In this document: positions 52,440 through 60,220 of the stretch, piece after piece | Numbering within the stretch: the stretch's first letter is position 1 | Layout: each line of letters begins with the position of its first letter | Source of the DNA: an uncultured Pseudomonas sp. | GTDB lineage: Bacteria; Pseudomonadota; Gammaproteobacteria; Pseudomonadales; Pseudomonadaceae | DNA length: 64,000 nt | Assembly: GCF_943846705.1 (NCBI RefSeq) | Contig: NZ_OX044366.1 | Coordinates: forward strand, 1,922,001-1,986,000 | Reading direction: 5' to 3' | Made by a program: the position numbers and the translations under genes | The notes under the pieces: generated by a model | Databases searched by the model: none | What the model was told of the DNA's origin: nothing | Seen by the model: only the letters and a program-made list of their open reading frames with translations

Positions 52440-52903
52440 TGTGCGGGAACCCGTCGACTGAATAGTCGGTTTGTCAAAAAAGGCGGCGATTATAACGGTA
52501 AACGCCCGCGAGCGCGGCGGCCTGTAGTCAACGGATAAAACCGCCAGGCTTTCGCGCTTTGTGCAGCATTCCATGACGTTTTGTTTTGAATATAAAACGA
52601 TCAATCAATAAGGCGGCAATGCAGGTCAAAAGCGCGGCATTTTTGATTGATCTAAGCTTCCCATGGCCCTAAAGTTCGCGCCCGAACGTCCATGCTGGCA
52701 ACGATCCATCCGGCTCAAGTACTGACGACGAGAGATCGATCCCGATACTCGGCGACATGCCTTGGGAAGTAGGCGAACCAAAGTGGGGAAACTGATCAGA
52801 CGTTCCGGGCCGTTCGCGGCCGCCCCCTGAAACTCAGTTGAACCTGTGCCCGGTTTAGCTGCCCGAATCATTGTGTTTCTGGTTTTGCCATTTGGAGTCG
52901 AGC
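52440..52903. other. Intergenic region holding the speC leader
   Basis: No gene recognised. The plus strand holds the structured candidate RNA at 52674-52821 ahead of speC; the minus strand has a TATAAT (52494-52489) that could be the prfC -10 box. Confidence 0.6.
52657..52821 (+). ncRNA. Candidate structured leader RNA of speC
   Basis: Upstream of speC a set of complementary segments is visible: GCCCGAACGTC (52680-52690) with GACGTTCCGGGC (52799-52810); CTTCCCA (52657-52663) with TGGGAAG (52763-52769); a local GTTCG-CGCC-CGAAC hairpin (52674-52687); GCTGG/CCGGC near 52695-52713; and GGCCG-TTCG-CGGCC (52808-52821), a UUCG-capped hairpin. The long-range helix excludes both end hairpins. No T tract follows, so it could be a cis-acting leader rather than a separate sRNA. 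Confidence 0.45.
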
Positions 52904-54067
52904 ATGTCGATCAAGGTCGAAGATTATTACGCCCCCGCCACCTTTCAGCGCATGAAGACGTTTGCTGATACTCAGGAAACCCCGTTTGTGGTGATCGATA
53001 CCGCAATTATCAGCCAGGCCTATGACGACCTGCGCGCCGGTTTCGAGTTCGCCAGCATCTATTACGCCGTCAAGGCCAACCCAGCCGTCGAGATTATCGA
53101 CCTGCTCAAGGACAAAGGCTCCAGCTTCGACATCGCCTCGATCTATGAGCTGGATAAGGTCTTGAGCCGTGGTGTAACGCCAGACCGCATTAGCTATGGC
53201 AACACCATCAAGAAATCCAAGGACATCCGTTACTTCTACGAGAAGGGCGTGCGGCTGTTCTCCACCGACTCGGAAGCCGACCTGCGCAACATTGCCAAGG
53301 CCGCACCGGGCTCGAAAATCTATGTGCGTATCCTCACTGAAGGCTCGACTACCGCGGACTGGCCGCTGTCGCGCAAGTTCGGCTGCCAGACCGACATGGC
53401 CATGGATCTGCTGATTCTCGCCCGCGACCTGGGCCTGGTGCCTTATGGCATCTCGTTCCACGTTGGCTCGCAGCAGCGTGATATTTCCGTGTGGGACGCG
53501 GCGATCGCTAAGGTCAAAGTGATCTTCGAGCGTCTGAAAGAAGAAGACGGCATTACCCTCAAGCTGATCAACATGGGTGGCGGCTTCCCGGCCAACTACA
53601 TCACCCGTACCAACAGCCTGGAAACCTATGCCGAGGAAATCATCCGCTTCCTTAAAGAAGACTTCGGTGACGACCTGCCGGAAATCATCCTGGAGCCGGG
53701 CCGCTCGCTGATTGCCAACGCCGGCATCCTGGTCAGTGAAGTGGTGCTGGTGGCGCGTAAGTCGCGCACCGCAGTGGAGCGTTGGGTGTATGTCGATGTG
53801 GGCCTGTTCAGCGGTCTGATTGAAACCATGGGCGAGGCGATCAAGTTCCCGATCTACACCGAGAAGAAGGGTGAGATGGAAGAGGTGGTGATCGCCGGCC
53901 CGACCTGCGACAGCGCCGACATCATGTACGAGAACTACAAGTACGGCCTGCCGCTCAATCTGGCAATTGGCGACCGTGTCTACTGGCTCTCCACCGGTGC
54001 TTACACCACCAGCTACAGCGCCGTGGAGTTCAATGGCTTCCCGCCGTTGAAGGCCTTCTACTTGTAA
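52904..54067 (+). CDS. speC: Ornithine decarboxylase, fold type III
   Basis: SpeC makes putrescine from ornithine with PLP; related enzymes also use lysine. The 387-residue protein is the eukaryotic-like, alanine-racemase-fold class: PLP-binding Lys57 in YYAVKANPAVEII, HVGSQQRD, GGGFPANY, EPGRSLIANAG and the active-site CDSADIMYENYKYGLPL (catalytic Cys and Asp across the dimer). GGAG lies seven bases before the ATG. A long leader precedes it and a terminator follows. Confidence 0.95.
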   Translation: MSIKVEDYYAPATFQRMKTFADTQETPFVVIDTAIISQAYDDLRAGFEFASIYYAVKANPAVEIIDLLKDKGSSFDIASIYELDKVLSRGVTPDRISYGNTIKKSKDIRYFYEKGVRLFSTDSEADLRNIAKAAPGSKIYVRILTEGSTTADWPLSRKFGCQTDMAMDLLILARDLGLVPYGISFHVGSQQRDISVWDAAIAKVKVIFERLKEEDGITLKLINMGGGFPANYITRTNSLETYAEEIIRFLKEDFGDDLPEIILEPGRSLIANAGILVSEVVLVARKSRTAVERWVYVDVGLFSGLIETMGEAIKFPIYTEKKGEMEEVVIAGPTCDSADIMYENYKYGLPLNLAIGDRVYWLSTGAYTTSYSAVEFNGFPPLKAFYL

Positions 54068-54084
54068 GGCGCTATTGCGCTGCT

Positions 54085-54110
54085 AAAACCCCGCTTCGGC
54101 GGGGTTTTTG
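54085..54110 (+). terminator. Rho-independent terminator after speC
   Basis: AAAACCCCGC-TTCG-GCGGGGTTTTT: a UUCG-capped hairpin with five T. Confidence 0.95.
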
Positions 54111-54407
54111 GTTTCTGCCCGCGGGATTTTCGCTGTGGCCAAGCTCGCGGAGCAGGCGCTCTCAACGCCCCGCGCAGGCGTGTGCTGGGGCGCTCAACAT
54201 GGCCTTTTGTATAAATATATTTCATTGCCTCCCTGCGGTTCACGTCGGCTGTGATCGCCTATGAGGTGGGCGTGTGCGCCGTTTGCTTGTGGCGTGACTT
54301 TGCACGGAAAAAGCGGTTGTTGGGAGTCAACTTCAGGGATCAAGTTTGCTGCTGGCACGCTTATCGCGTTAGGGTAAAAAGGTCATTCAGCTTGAGAGGA
54401 GATAGAT
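54111..54407. other. Intergenic region before the monooxygenase
   Basis: Between the speC terminator and the Tmm-like gene I find no gene; a 64-codon open frame at 54251-54445 has no ribosome site and overlaps the next gene. It holds the sigma-54-like promoter below. Confidence 0.55.
54353..54369 (+). promoter_or_regulatory. Sigma-54-like promoter of the monooxygenase gene
   Basis: CTGGCACG followed by TTATCGCGT keeps the invariant GG (54354-54355) and GC (54366-54367) ten bases apart. The -24 box is a perfect TGGCACG, the -12 box is TCGC rather than TTGC. It lies 40 bases before the gene's start. Confidence 0.6.
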
Positions 54408-55796
54408 TTGTCCCTGAAAATCGCTATTCTTGGGGCCGGTCCTAGCGGGCTCGCTCAACTTCGATCTTTTGTTTCCGCCCAGCTTGCCGAGCATGAAGAA
54501 ATGCCTGAAATCGTCTGCTTCGAGAAGCAGAATGACCTCGGCGGCATGTGGAATTACACCTGGCGTACTGGCCTGGATAAACACGGTGAGCCGGTGCATG
54601 GCAGCATGTACCGCTACCTCTGGTCCAACGGCCCGAAAGAGTGCCTTGAGTTCGCCGACTACTCCTTCGATGAGCACTTCGGTCGCGCGATTCCCTCCTA
54701 TCCGCCGCGTGAAGTGCTGAAGAATTACATCATGGGGCGTATCGAGCGCAAAGATGTGCGTCAGTACATCCGCTTTGAAACGGCCGTGCGCTGGGTCAAC
54801 TTCGACGAACAAACGCAGAAATTCAGCGTGACGGTAATGGATCACCGCGAAGATCAACTGCGCACCGAAGAGTTTGATTTCGTGGTGGTCGCCACTGGTC
54901 ACTTCTCCACGCCAAATGTGCCGTACTTTCCAGGCATCGAGCGCTTCCCCGGGCGAGTTCTGCATGCCCATGATTTCCGCGATGCGCTGGAGTTCAAGGA
55001 CAAAGACCTGCTGCTGGTCGGTAGCAGTTACTCGGCCGAAGACATCGGTACGCAGTGCCACAAGTACGGCGCGAAGTCGGTGACCTTCAGCTACCGCTCA
55101 AGCCCTCTGGGTTACGACTGGCCCGCGGGTATGACCGAAGTGCCGCTGCTGGAGCGTCTGGAAGACAACGTGGCGCATTTCAGTGATGGCAGCAGCAAGG
55201 CGGTGGATGCGATCATTTTGTGTACCGGTTACCAGCACAGCTTCCCCTTCCTGCCGGATGACCTGCGCCTGCAGACGCACAACCGTCTGTACCCGCAGAG
55301 CCTGTACAAGGGCCTGTTCTGGGAGAGCAATCCGCGCTTGATCTACCTCGGTATGCAGGATCAGTACTTCACCTTCAACATGTTCGATGCTCAGGCCTGG
55401 TATGCCCGCGATGTCATGCTCGGGCGCATTCCCTTGCCGGATGCCGCAACGATGCAGGCGGATATGCACGATTGGCTGAGCCGCGAAGAAGCGCTGGAAA
55501 ATGCCAGTGCGGAAATCGATTTCCAGGCGGCTTATGTGCGCGACCTGTTGCAGCCGACCGACTACCCCGAGTTTGCCGTTGAGGCTCAAGGCGAGCTGTT
55601 CAAGCGCTGGAAGCAGGACAAGAAGCTCGACATCATGGGCTATCGCAACCAGTGCTATACCTCGACCGTCACGGGCACCGCAGCCCCTGAATTGCCAGCC
55701 CCTTGGCTGGAGATTCTCGATGATTCGCTGGAGCACTTCCTCAGCCATGACTATGCCGATGGTGTGGCAGAGCCTGAGGAACAGGTCAGCGTCTGA
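54408..55796 (+). CDS. Flavin-containing monooxygenase, trimethylamine monooxygenase-like
   Basis: This 462-residue FAD/NADPH enzyme has the FAD motif GAGPSG (residues 9-14), the FMO signature FPGRVLHAHDF (180-190) and the NADPH motif GSSYSA (205-210). Long segments (MWNYTWRTGLD; MYRYLWSNGPKECLEFADY; PPREVLKNYIMGR; DAIILCTGYQHSFPF; NMFDAQAWYARDVMLGR) match, from memory, the bacterial trimethylamine monooxygenase Tmm. Tmm oxidises trimethylamine to its N-oxide and can also oxidise indole and sulfides; the true substrate here is unknown. Starts with TTG six bases after AGGAG. A sigma-54-like promoter lies upstream. No TMA methyl-transfer genes are visible nearby. Confidence 0.88.
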   Translation: MSLKIAILGAGPSGLAQLRSFVSAQLAEHEEMPEIVCFEKQNDLGGMWNYTWRTGLDKHGEPVHGSMYRYLWSNGPKECLEFADYSFDEHFGRAIPSYPPREVLKNYIMGRIERKDVRQYIRFETAVRWVNFDEQTQKFSVTVMDHREDQLRTEEFDFVVVATGHFSTPNVPYFPGIERFPGRVLHAHDFRDALEFKDKDLLLVGSSYSAEDIGTQCHKYGAKSVTFSYRSSPLGYDWPAGMTEVPLLERLEDNVAHFSDGSSKAVDAIILCTGYQHSFPFLPDDLRLQTHNRLYPQSLYKGLFWESNPRLIYLGMQDQYFTFNMFDAQAWYARDVMLGRIPLPDAATMQADMHDWLSREEALENASAEIDFQAAYVRDLLQPTDYPEFAVEAQGELFKRWKQDKKLDIMGYRNQCYTSTVTGTAAPELPAPWLEILDDSLEHFLSHDYADGVAEPEEQVSV

Positions 55797-55884
55797 GTCC
55801 TGGCGCGCCATCGTGCGCCATGCATGAGGGGAAGACGTTGGCCGGGTCGTCGACATGACGAGCCCAACCAGCGTGCGCTGATTG

Positions 55885-55922
55885 CCCACACCGCCGCAGG
55901 TGCAAAGCCGCGGCGGTGTGGG
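55885..55922. terminator. Long hairpin between convergent genes
   Basis: CCCACACCGCCG and CGGCGGTGTGGG are perfect 12-base reverse complements around a 14-base loop, between the monooxygenase stop and the TonB receptor stop. There is no T tract on either strand, so it may be a stabiliser or a factor-dependent terminator. Confidence 0.6.
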
Positions 55923-55930
55923 CGCGCAGA

Positions 55931-58051
55931 TCAGAAGCGGTAGTTGGCGCTCAGCTCCAGGCTGCGTGGCGCGCCGGGGGTGATCAGGTCCACCGAACCG
56001 TGGGCCGAGGCGTAATACTCCTTGTCGAACACGTTACGCAGGCGCAGGGCTGCGTCCCACTGTGGCTGGTTGTACAGCAACGCCGCATCGTAGGTGGTGT
56101 AGCTGGGCATAACGGTGGCGTTGTCCAGAGCGGTATAACGCTCGTCGACATAGTTGGCGCCCATGCCGACACGCCACTGCTGATTCAGTGAGCGTACCAG
56201 CCACAGGTTGGCGCTATTGCGTGGGGTCAGGGTGGGCGTTTGGCCCTGGTTAGCCACGCCATTGGTGAAGCTGGTGGACTTGGTGATTTCGGCGTCCAGA
56301 TAGGCGTAGCCGCCATACACCTGCCACTTGTCGCTGAGCTGGCCGCTTAGGGTCGCTTCGAAACCATCGGTGCGCTGCTCGCCGGCGAGGATCGTCTGGC
56401 CTGGGTTGGCTGGATCGCTGGTCTTCATGTCGGTGCGCTCAAGGCGGAACACCGAGGCGGTGAGCGACAGGCGCTGATCGAGCAGGTCCCATTTGCCACC
56501 CAGCTCATAGTTGGTGGTCTGCTCTGGCTCCAGGTCTTTGATCGAGTTATTCAGCGGGAAGGTTTCGCCTGACGGCTGGTAGGAGCGACTCACCGAGACG
56601 TAATAGGACTGAATTTGGTCCGGCTGGTAGACCAGGCCGACCCGTGGGCTCCAGGTGCGGTCGGTGCGCGAGATATCTTGGCCGCTCAGGTCGTCAGCGA
56701 AGGCCTGGTCGAACACGTCGTAACGCACGCCGAGCAGGGCCTTCCACTGCGGCGCCAGCTCGACCAGATCCTGCACGTAGAAGCCGGCGGTGTCCTGGGT
56801 GTTAAGCCCTTTGGAGGTCATTTGCGCGGCCTGGAACGGCACGTCGACCAAGCCATCGCGGAACACCGGCACCCGTGCCACGTCGCTCTGGCTGAAAACT
56901 GTCTGGTGCTTGTTCTGCCGACCCAGTTCTACCCCATAGAGCAGGCTGTGCTGCATACCGGCAATCTGCGCCTGCTGCTTCAGTTCGGTCTGGTTGAACC
57001 AGCCATCTTCCTTGCGCTGCACGTTGCCGCGGCGCAGTTTGACTAGCAGCTCGCCGTTGGCCGCAGTGACGAAGCGCTTGGCATCGGTGTGCGCCAGGGT
57101 GTTATTGCGATCCAGGTCGTAGTGGTAGTAACGGCTGGTGTTGGACAGGCTGAAGTCGTCGTTGATCTGGTACTCGAGGCCGGCGCTGAAGGAGAACACC
57201 TCGCTGCGGGTGTAGTCTTGGTCCGGGTCGGCGGAGCCGAAGCGGGTCTCACGGTCGACATCCACCGGGCGGCCGTTTAGCGCCGGAATGCCGAAGTCGA
57301 TCAGGCGCTTGTCGTACAGGTAGCTGGCGCCCAGGTTGAGCTCCAGGTCATCGGACAGTTTGAAGTAACTCGACGCGGCCAGGGCCTTGCGCTCAAGGAA
57401 GGCGTCGTCGCGAAAGCCGTCGCTGTCTTCCACTGCGCCGGTCACGCGCAGGGCTTTGTCACCGTGCTCCTGGTCGGCCCAGCCGGCATCGAACTGGGTG
57501 CGCTTCTTGCCTTCGCTGTCGACCGAAACGCCAACTTCCTGCACCGGGGCGAAGGTTGGGCGCTTGCTCACGCTGTTGATCAGGCCGCCCGAAGAGCCTC
57601 GGCCGTAGAGCACCGCGGCTGGGCCCTTGATCACTTCCACTCGCTCGATATTCGACAGGTCGCGGTAGTACAGCGCGTCGTCACGGATGCCGTCGATGTA
57701 CTGGTCGCCGATGGCGCTGAAGCCGCGGATGGTGACCTGGTCGCGCTGGCCGTCGCCGTTGGACAGGCCCACGCCAGGCACGTTCTTCAACACGTCTTCC
57801 ATCGACTGTGCGCCCTGATCCTTGATTACGCTCTGCGGGATGACATTGACCGTCTGCGGAATGTCGCGCAGCGGTGCGTCGATCTTCATCGCGCTGGTGC
57901 TGCGACTGGGTTTGTAGCCGTTTTGCTGTTGCTGCCCGGTAACGGTGGCGGCTGGAATCTCCAGGGCGCTGTTCGAGTCGGCGAGTGCTGCTGGCGCGGC
58001 GAAAGCGCCCAGCAGGGCTAGGTAGAGTGGGTTTAAGCGTGAGGCGGTCAC
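55931..58051 (-). CDS. TonB-dependent siderophore receptor (first)
   Basis: The 706-residue outer-membrane receptor has a signal peptide (cleaved after ALA at about residue 24), a plug domain (DIPQTVNVIPQSVIKDQGAQS; VTIRGFSAIGDQYIDGIRDD; VEVIKGPAAVLYGRGSSGGLINSVSK) and a 22-strand-type barrel that ends in LELSANYRF with the terminal Phe required for assembly. It is divergent from piuC and has a Fur-box-like site upstream, so it is iron-regulated; by position it could be the piuA counterpart. The siderophore is not identifiable, though the plug resembles catecholate/hydroxamate receptors. Confidence 0.9.
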   Translation of the reverse strand: MTASRLNPLYLALLGAFAAPAALADSNSALEIPAATVTGQQQQNGYKPSRSTSAMKIDAPLRDIPQTVNVIPQSVIKDQGAQSMEDVLKNVPGVGLSNGDGQRDQVTIRGFSAIGDQYIDGIRDDALYYRDLSNIERVEVIKGPAAVLYGRGSSGGLINSVSKRPTFAPVQEVGVSVDSEGKKRTQFDAGWADQEHGDKALRVTGAVEDSDGFRDDAFLERKALAASSYFKLSDDLELNLGASYLYDKRLIDFGIPALNGRPVDVDRETRFGSADPDQDYTRSEVFSFSAGLEYQINDDFSLSNTSRYYHYDLDRNNTLAHTDAKRFVTAANGELLVKLRRGNVQRKEDGWFNQTELKQQAQIAGMQHSLLYGVELGRQNKHQTVFSQSDVARVPVFRDGLVDVPFQAAQMTSKGLNTQDTAGFYVQDLVELAPQWKALLGVRYDVFDQAFADDLSGQDISRTDRTWSPRVGLVYQPDQIQSYYVSVSRSYQPSGETFPLNNSIKDLEPEQTTNYELGGKWDLLDQRLSLTASVFRLERTDMKTSDPANPGQTILAGEQRTDGFEATLSGQLSDKWQVYGGYAYLDAEITKSTSFTNGVANQGQTPTLTPRNSANLWLVRSLNQQWRVGMGANYVDERYTALDNATVMPSYTTYDAALLYNQPQWDAALRLRNVFDKEYYASAHGSVDLITPGAPRSLELSANYRF

Positions 58052-58077
58052 CGAGCAACTCCAAACAATAGAATGTT

Positions 58078-58096
58078 ATTAATGATAAGCATTGCT
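58078..58096 (-). promoter_or_regulatory. Fur box before the first TonB receptor
   Basis: ATTAATGATAAGCATTGCT matches 13 of 19 positions of the GATAATGATAATCATTATC Fur consensus; it lies 27 bases upstream of the receptor ATG. Confidence 0.7.
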
Positions 58097-58266
58097 ATTG
58101 GTTAATGTAAATTGATTGTAAAGTTTGCTTGTTAGCACGCCGCTGAAATGGGCTCGTGTTCACGCCATCTTCGCCATTCGCATCTTCTGCTATGCGTTCC
58201 CGGCAGCAGTGTTTGCTGGGGCTAAATTAAATCTCCTGGCAGGCGGCACTGTCATAGTGCGCTTCA

Positions 58267-58285
58267 GCTATTTAGAATCATTTGC
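58267..58285 (+). promoter_or_regulatory. Fur box before piuC
   Basis: Read on the minus strand, GCAAATGATTCTAAATAGC matches 12 of 19 positions of the Fur consensus; it lies about 50 bases upstream of the piuC start. Confidence 0.55.
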
Positions 58286-58333
58286 ATTTGATTGGCTGGG
58301 CCGTTTGAGACGGCCGGCGAGGAGGGCGTAAAT

Positions 58334-59014
58334 ATGATGCTGAGCATTGCCGATGTACTAACGCCTGAGCAGGTGGCGCAATGCCGTCAGGCCTTCGAGC
58401 AGGCCAGCTGGCAGGATGGACGGGGTACGGCAGGTCATCAGGCCGCCAAAGCCAAGGCTAATCAGCAGCTGGCTCAGGATGATCCGCTGGCAGTGCAGGT
58501 CGGTGACTTCATCGTGCAGCGCTTGGGCAGTCATCCGCAGTTTGTCTCCGCCGCTCTGCCGCTCAAGGTATTGCCGCCGCGTTTCAACCGCTACAGCGGT
58601 GGTGGCCGCTATGGCAACCATATTGATAACTCGATTTTCAGTGTGCCGGGTACGCCACAAAGGGTGCGCAGCGACCTGTCGGCCACGTTGTTTTTCAGCG
58701 AGCCAGATGAGTACGACGGCGGCGAGTTGGTGATCGAAGACAACTACGGCAGTCACCGGGTGAAGTTACCGGCGGGGCATCTGGTGCTGTATCCCGGCAG
58801 CAGTTTGCACCGGGTTGAGCCGGTGACTCGTGGTGTGCGCTATGCGGCGTTTTTCTGGATTCAGAGCCTGGTGCGTGAAGACAACCAGCGCAGCATGTTG
58901 CTGGAGCTGGATAAGGCGATCCAGGCGTTGACTCAGCAGGTGCCGGACAGCGCCGAGTTGGCGCGGTTGACCGGCGTTTATCACAACCTGCTGCGCCATT
59001 GGGCCAACACTTGA
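58334..59014 (+). CDS. piuC: PKHD-type Fe(II)/2-oxoglutarate dioxygenase PiuC
   Basis: PiuC is an iron-regulated hydroxylase of the PKHD (TPR-associated) family found beside TonB receptor genes; its substrate is unknown, though it affects siderophore-antibiotic uptake in P. aeruginosa. The 226-residue protein has the iron ligands in YGNHIDNSIF (His and Asp) and SLHRVEPV (His) and the 2-oxoglutarate Arg in GVRYAAFFW. GGAGG precedes the ATG. Its stop overlaps the next gene's start as TTGA. Confidence 0.92.
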   Translation: MMLSIADVLTPEQVAQCRQAFEQASWQDGRGTAGHQAAKAKANQQLAQDDPLAVQVGDFIVQRLGSHPQFVSAALPLKVLPPRFNRYSGGGRYGNHIDNSIFSVPGTPQRVRSDLSATLFFSEPDEYDGGELVIEDNYGSHRVKLPAGHLVLYPGSSLHRVEPVTRGVRYAAFFWIQSLVREDNQRSMLLELDKAIQALTQQVPDSAELARLTGVYHNLLRHWANT

Positions 59015-60126
59015 GCACCTTGCCCCTGGCGAAACTGACGCAGATCCCGCCGAGTATTGCTGCCGTGGCGGACTACGAGCCCTTGGCGCGTCAGCGTATG
59101 AGTGCCCAGGCCTGGGCTTATATGGCTGGCGGCGCGGCCGATGAGCTGACCTTGGCCGACAACCAGGCCGCGTTTCGGCACATTCGTTTGCGTACGCGTG
59201 TGCTGGCCGACCTGAGTGGCGGCAACACTCACTTGAGCCTATTCGGCCAAGCGTTTGCCCACCCGATTTTCCTCGCGCCGGTGGCGTATCAACAGCTCGC
59301 CCATGCCGATGGCGAACTGGCCACGGTGCTGGCGGCTTCGGCCGTGCAGGCTGGTATGGTGCTTAGCACCCAGGCCAGCGTGAGCCTGGAAGCGGTCGCC
59401 GAACAGGCGCACAATCCGCTGTGGTTTCAGCTGTATATCCAGCCGGATCGGGCCTTCACCCAGGCGCTGGTCAAGCGCGCCGAAGCTGCCGGTTATCAGG
59501 CGCTGGTGCTAACCGTGGATGCGCCGGTAAACGGGATGCGCAATCGCGAGCAGCGGGTGGGCTTCTGTTTGCCGGAGGGTATCGAGGCGGTCAACCTGCG
59601 CGGGATGCAGTCACTGCGTGAGAGTGCCGAGCCCAGCGGTGGCTTGTTGCTCGGCGGTGCGTTATTAGCGGCCGCGCCCGGTTGGGCGGATGTGCAGTGG
59701 CTGCGCTCGCTGACGCGCCTGCCGATTCTGCTCAAGGGCGTGATGACGGCGGAGGATGCGCAGCGTGCGCTGGCCGAAGGGGTCGACGGCATCATCGTCT
59801 CCAACCACGGCGGCCGTACCCTGGATGGTCAGCCTGCAACCATCGAGGTGTTGGCGGAGATTGCCGCTGCAGTACAGGGGCGCGTACCGCTGTTGCTGGA
59901 TGGCGGTATACGCCGTGGCACCGATGTGTTCAAGGCGCTGGCCCTGGGTGCCGACGCCGTGCTGGTAGGCAGGCCTTATGTCTATGGATTGGCCACGGCC
60001 GGAGCCAGTGGGGTGGCGCATGTGGTGCAACTGCTGCGTGCCGAACTGGAGGTTGCCATGGCGCTAACCGGGTGTCGCGATCTGGCCAGTATTGGTGGGG
60101 AGTGTGTGCGGGTCAGTGCGCATTAA
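59011..60126 (+). CDS. FMN-dependent alpha-hydroxy-acid oxidase/dehydrogenase
   Basis: The 371-residue TIM barrel belongs to the LldD/glycolate oxidase/lactate oxidase family: N-terminal Tyr in ADYEPLARQRM and YMAGGAADE, PIFLAPVAYQQL, the catalytic His/Arg in SNHGGRTLDG (usual SNHGGRQLD), and the FMN phosphate site LLLDGGIRRGTDVFKALALGADAVLVGRP. Substrate unknown; lactate, glycolate or another 2-hydroxy acid are all possible. I chose the TTG overlapping the piuC stop (TTGA); a TTG four codons upstream is the alternative. Position in the iron operon with piuC is unusual. Confidence 0.88.
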   Translation: MSTLPLAKLTQIPPSIAAVADYEPLARQRMSAQAWAYMAGGAADELTLADNQAAFRHIRLRTRVLADLSGGNTHLSLFGQAFAHPIFLAPVAYQQLAHADGELATVLAASAVQAGMVLSTQASVSLEAVAEQAHNPLWFQLYIQPDRAFTQALVKRAEAAGYQALVLTVDAPVNGMRNREQRVGFCLPEGIEAVNLRGMQSLRESAEPSGGLLLGGALLAAAPGWADVQWLRSLTRLPILLKGVMTAEDAQRALAEGVDGIIVSNHGGRTLDGQPATIEVLAEIAAAVQGRVPLLLDGGIRRGTDVFKALALGADAVLVGRPYVYGLATAGASGVAHVVQLLRAELEVAMALTGCRDLASIGGECVRVSAH

Positions 60127-60167
60127 ATGGAGCTAATTACGAATAAAAGTGTAAATACCTATTGATT

Positions 60168-60186
60168 GATAATGATTATCAAATAG
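60168..60186 (+). promoter_or_regulatory. Fur box before the second TonB receptor
   Basis: GATAATGATTATCAAATAG contains the perfect core GATAATGAT followed by a second half TATCA; it lies about 35 bases before the receptor ATG. Confidence 0.75.
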
Positions 60187-60220
60187 AATCACGCCTCGTT
60201 TTGATCTGGGGGTGGTTCTC

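Noticed and set aside
51195..52538. Long plus-strand frame opposite prfC
   Set aside because: Antisense shadow of prfC without domain or ribosome site.
54251..54445. 64-codon open frame before the monooxygenase
   Set aside because: No ribosome site, no domain, and it overlaps the start of the next gene.
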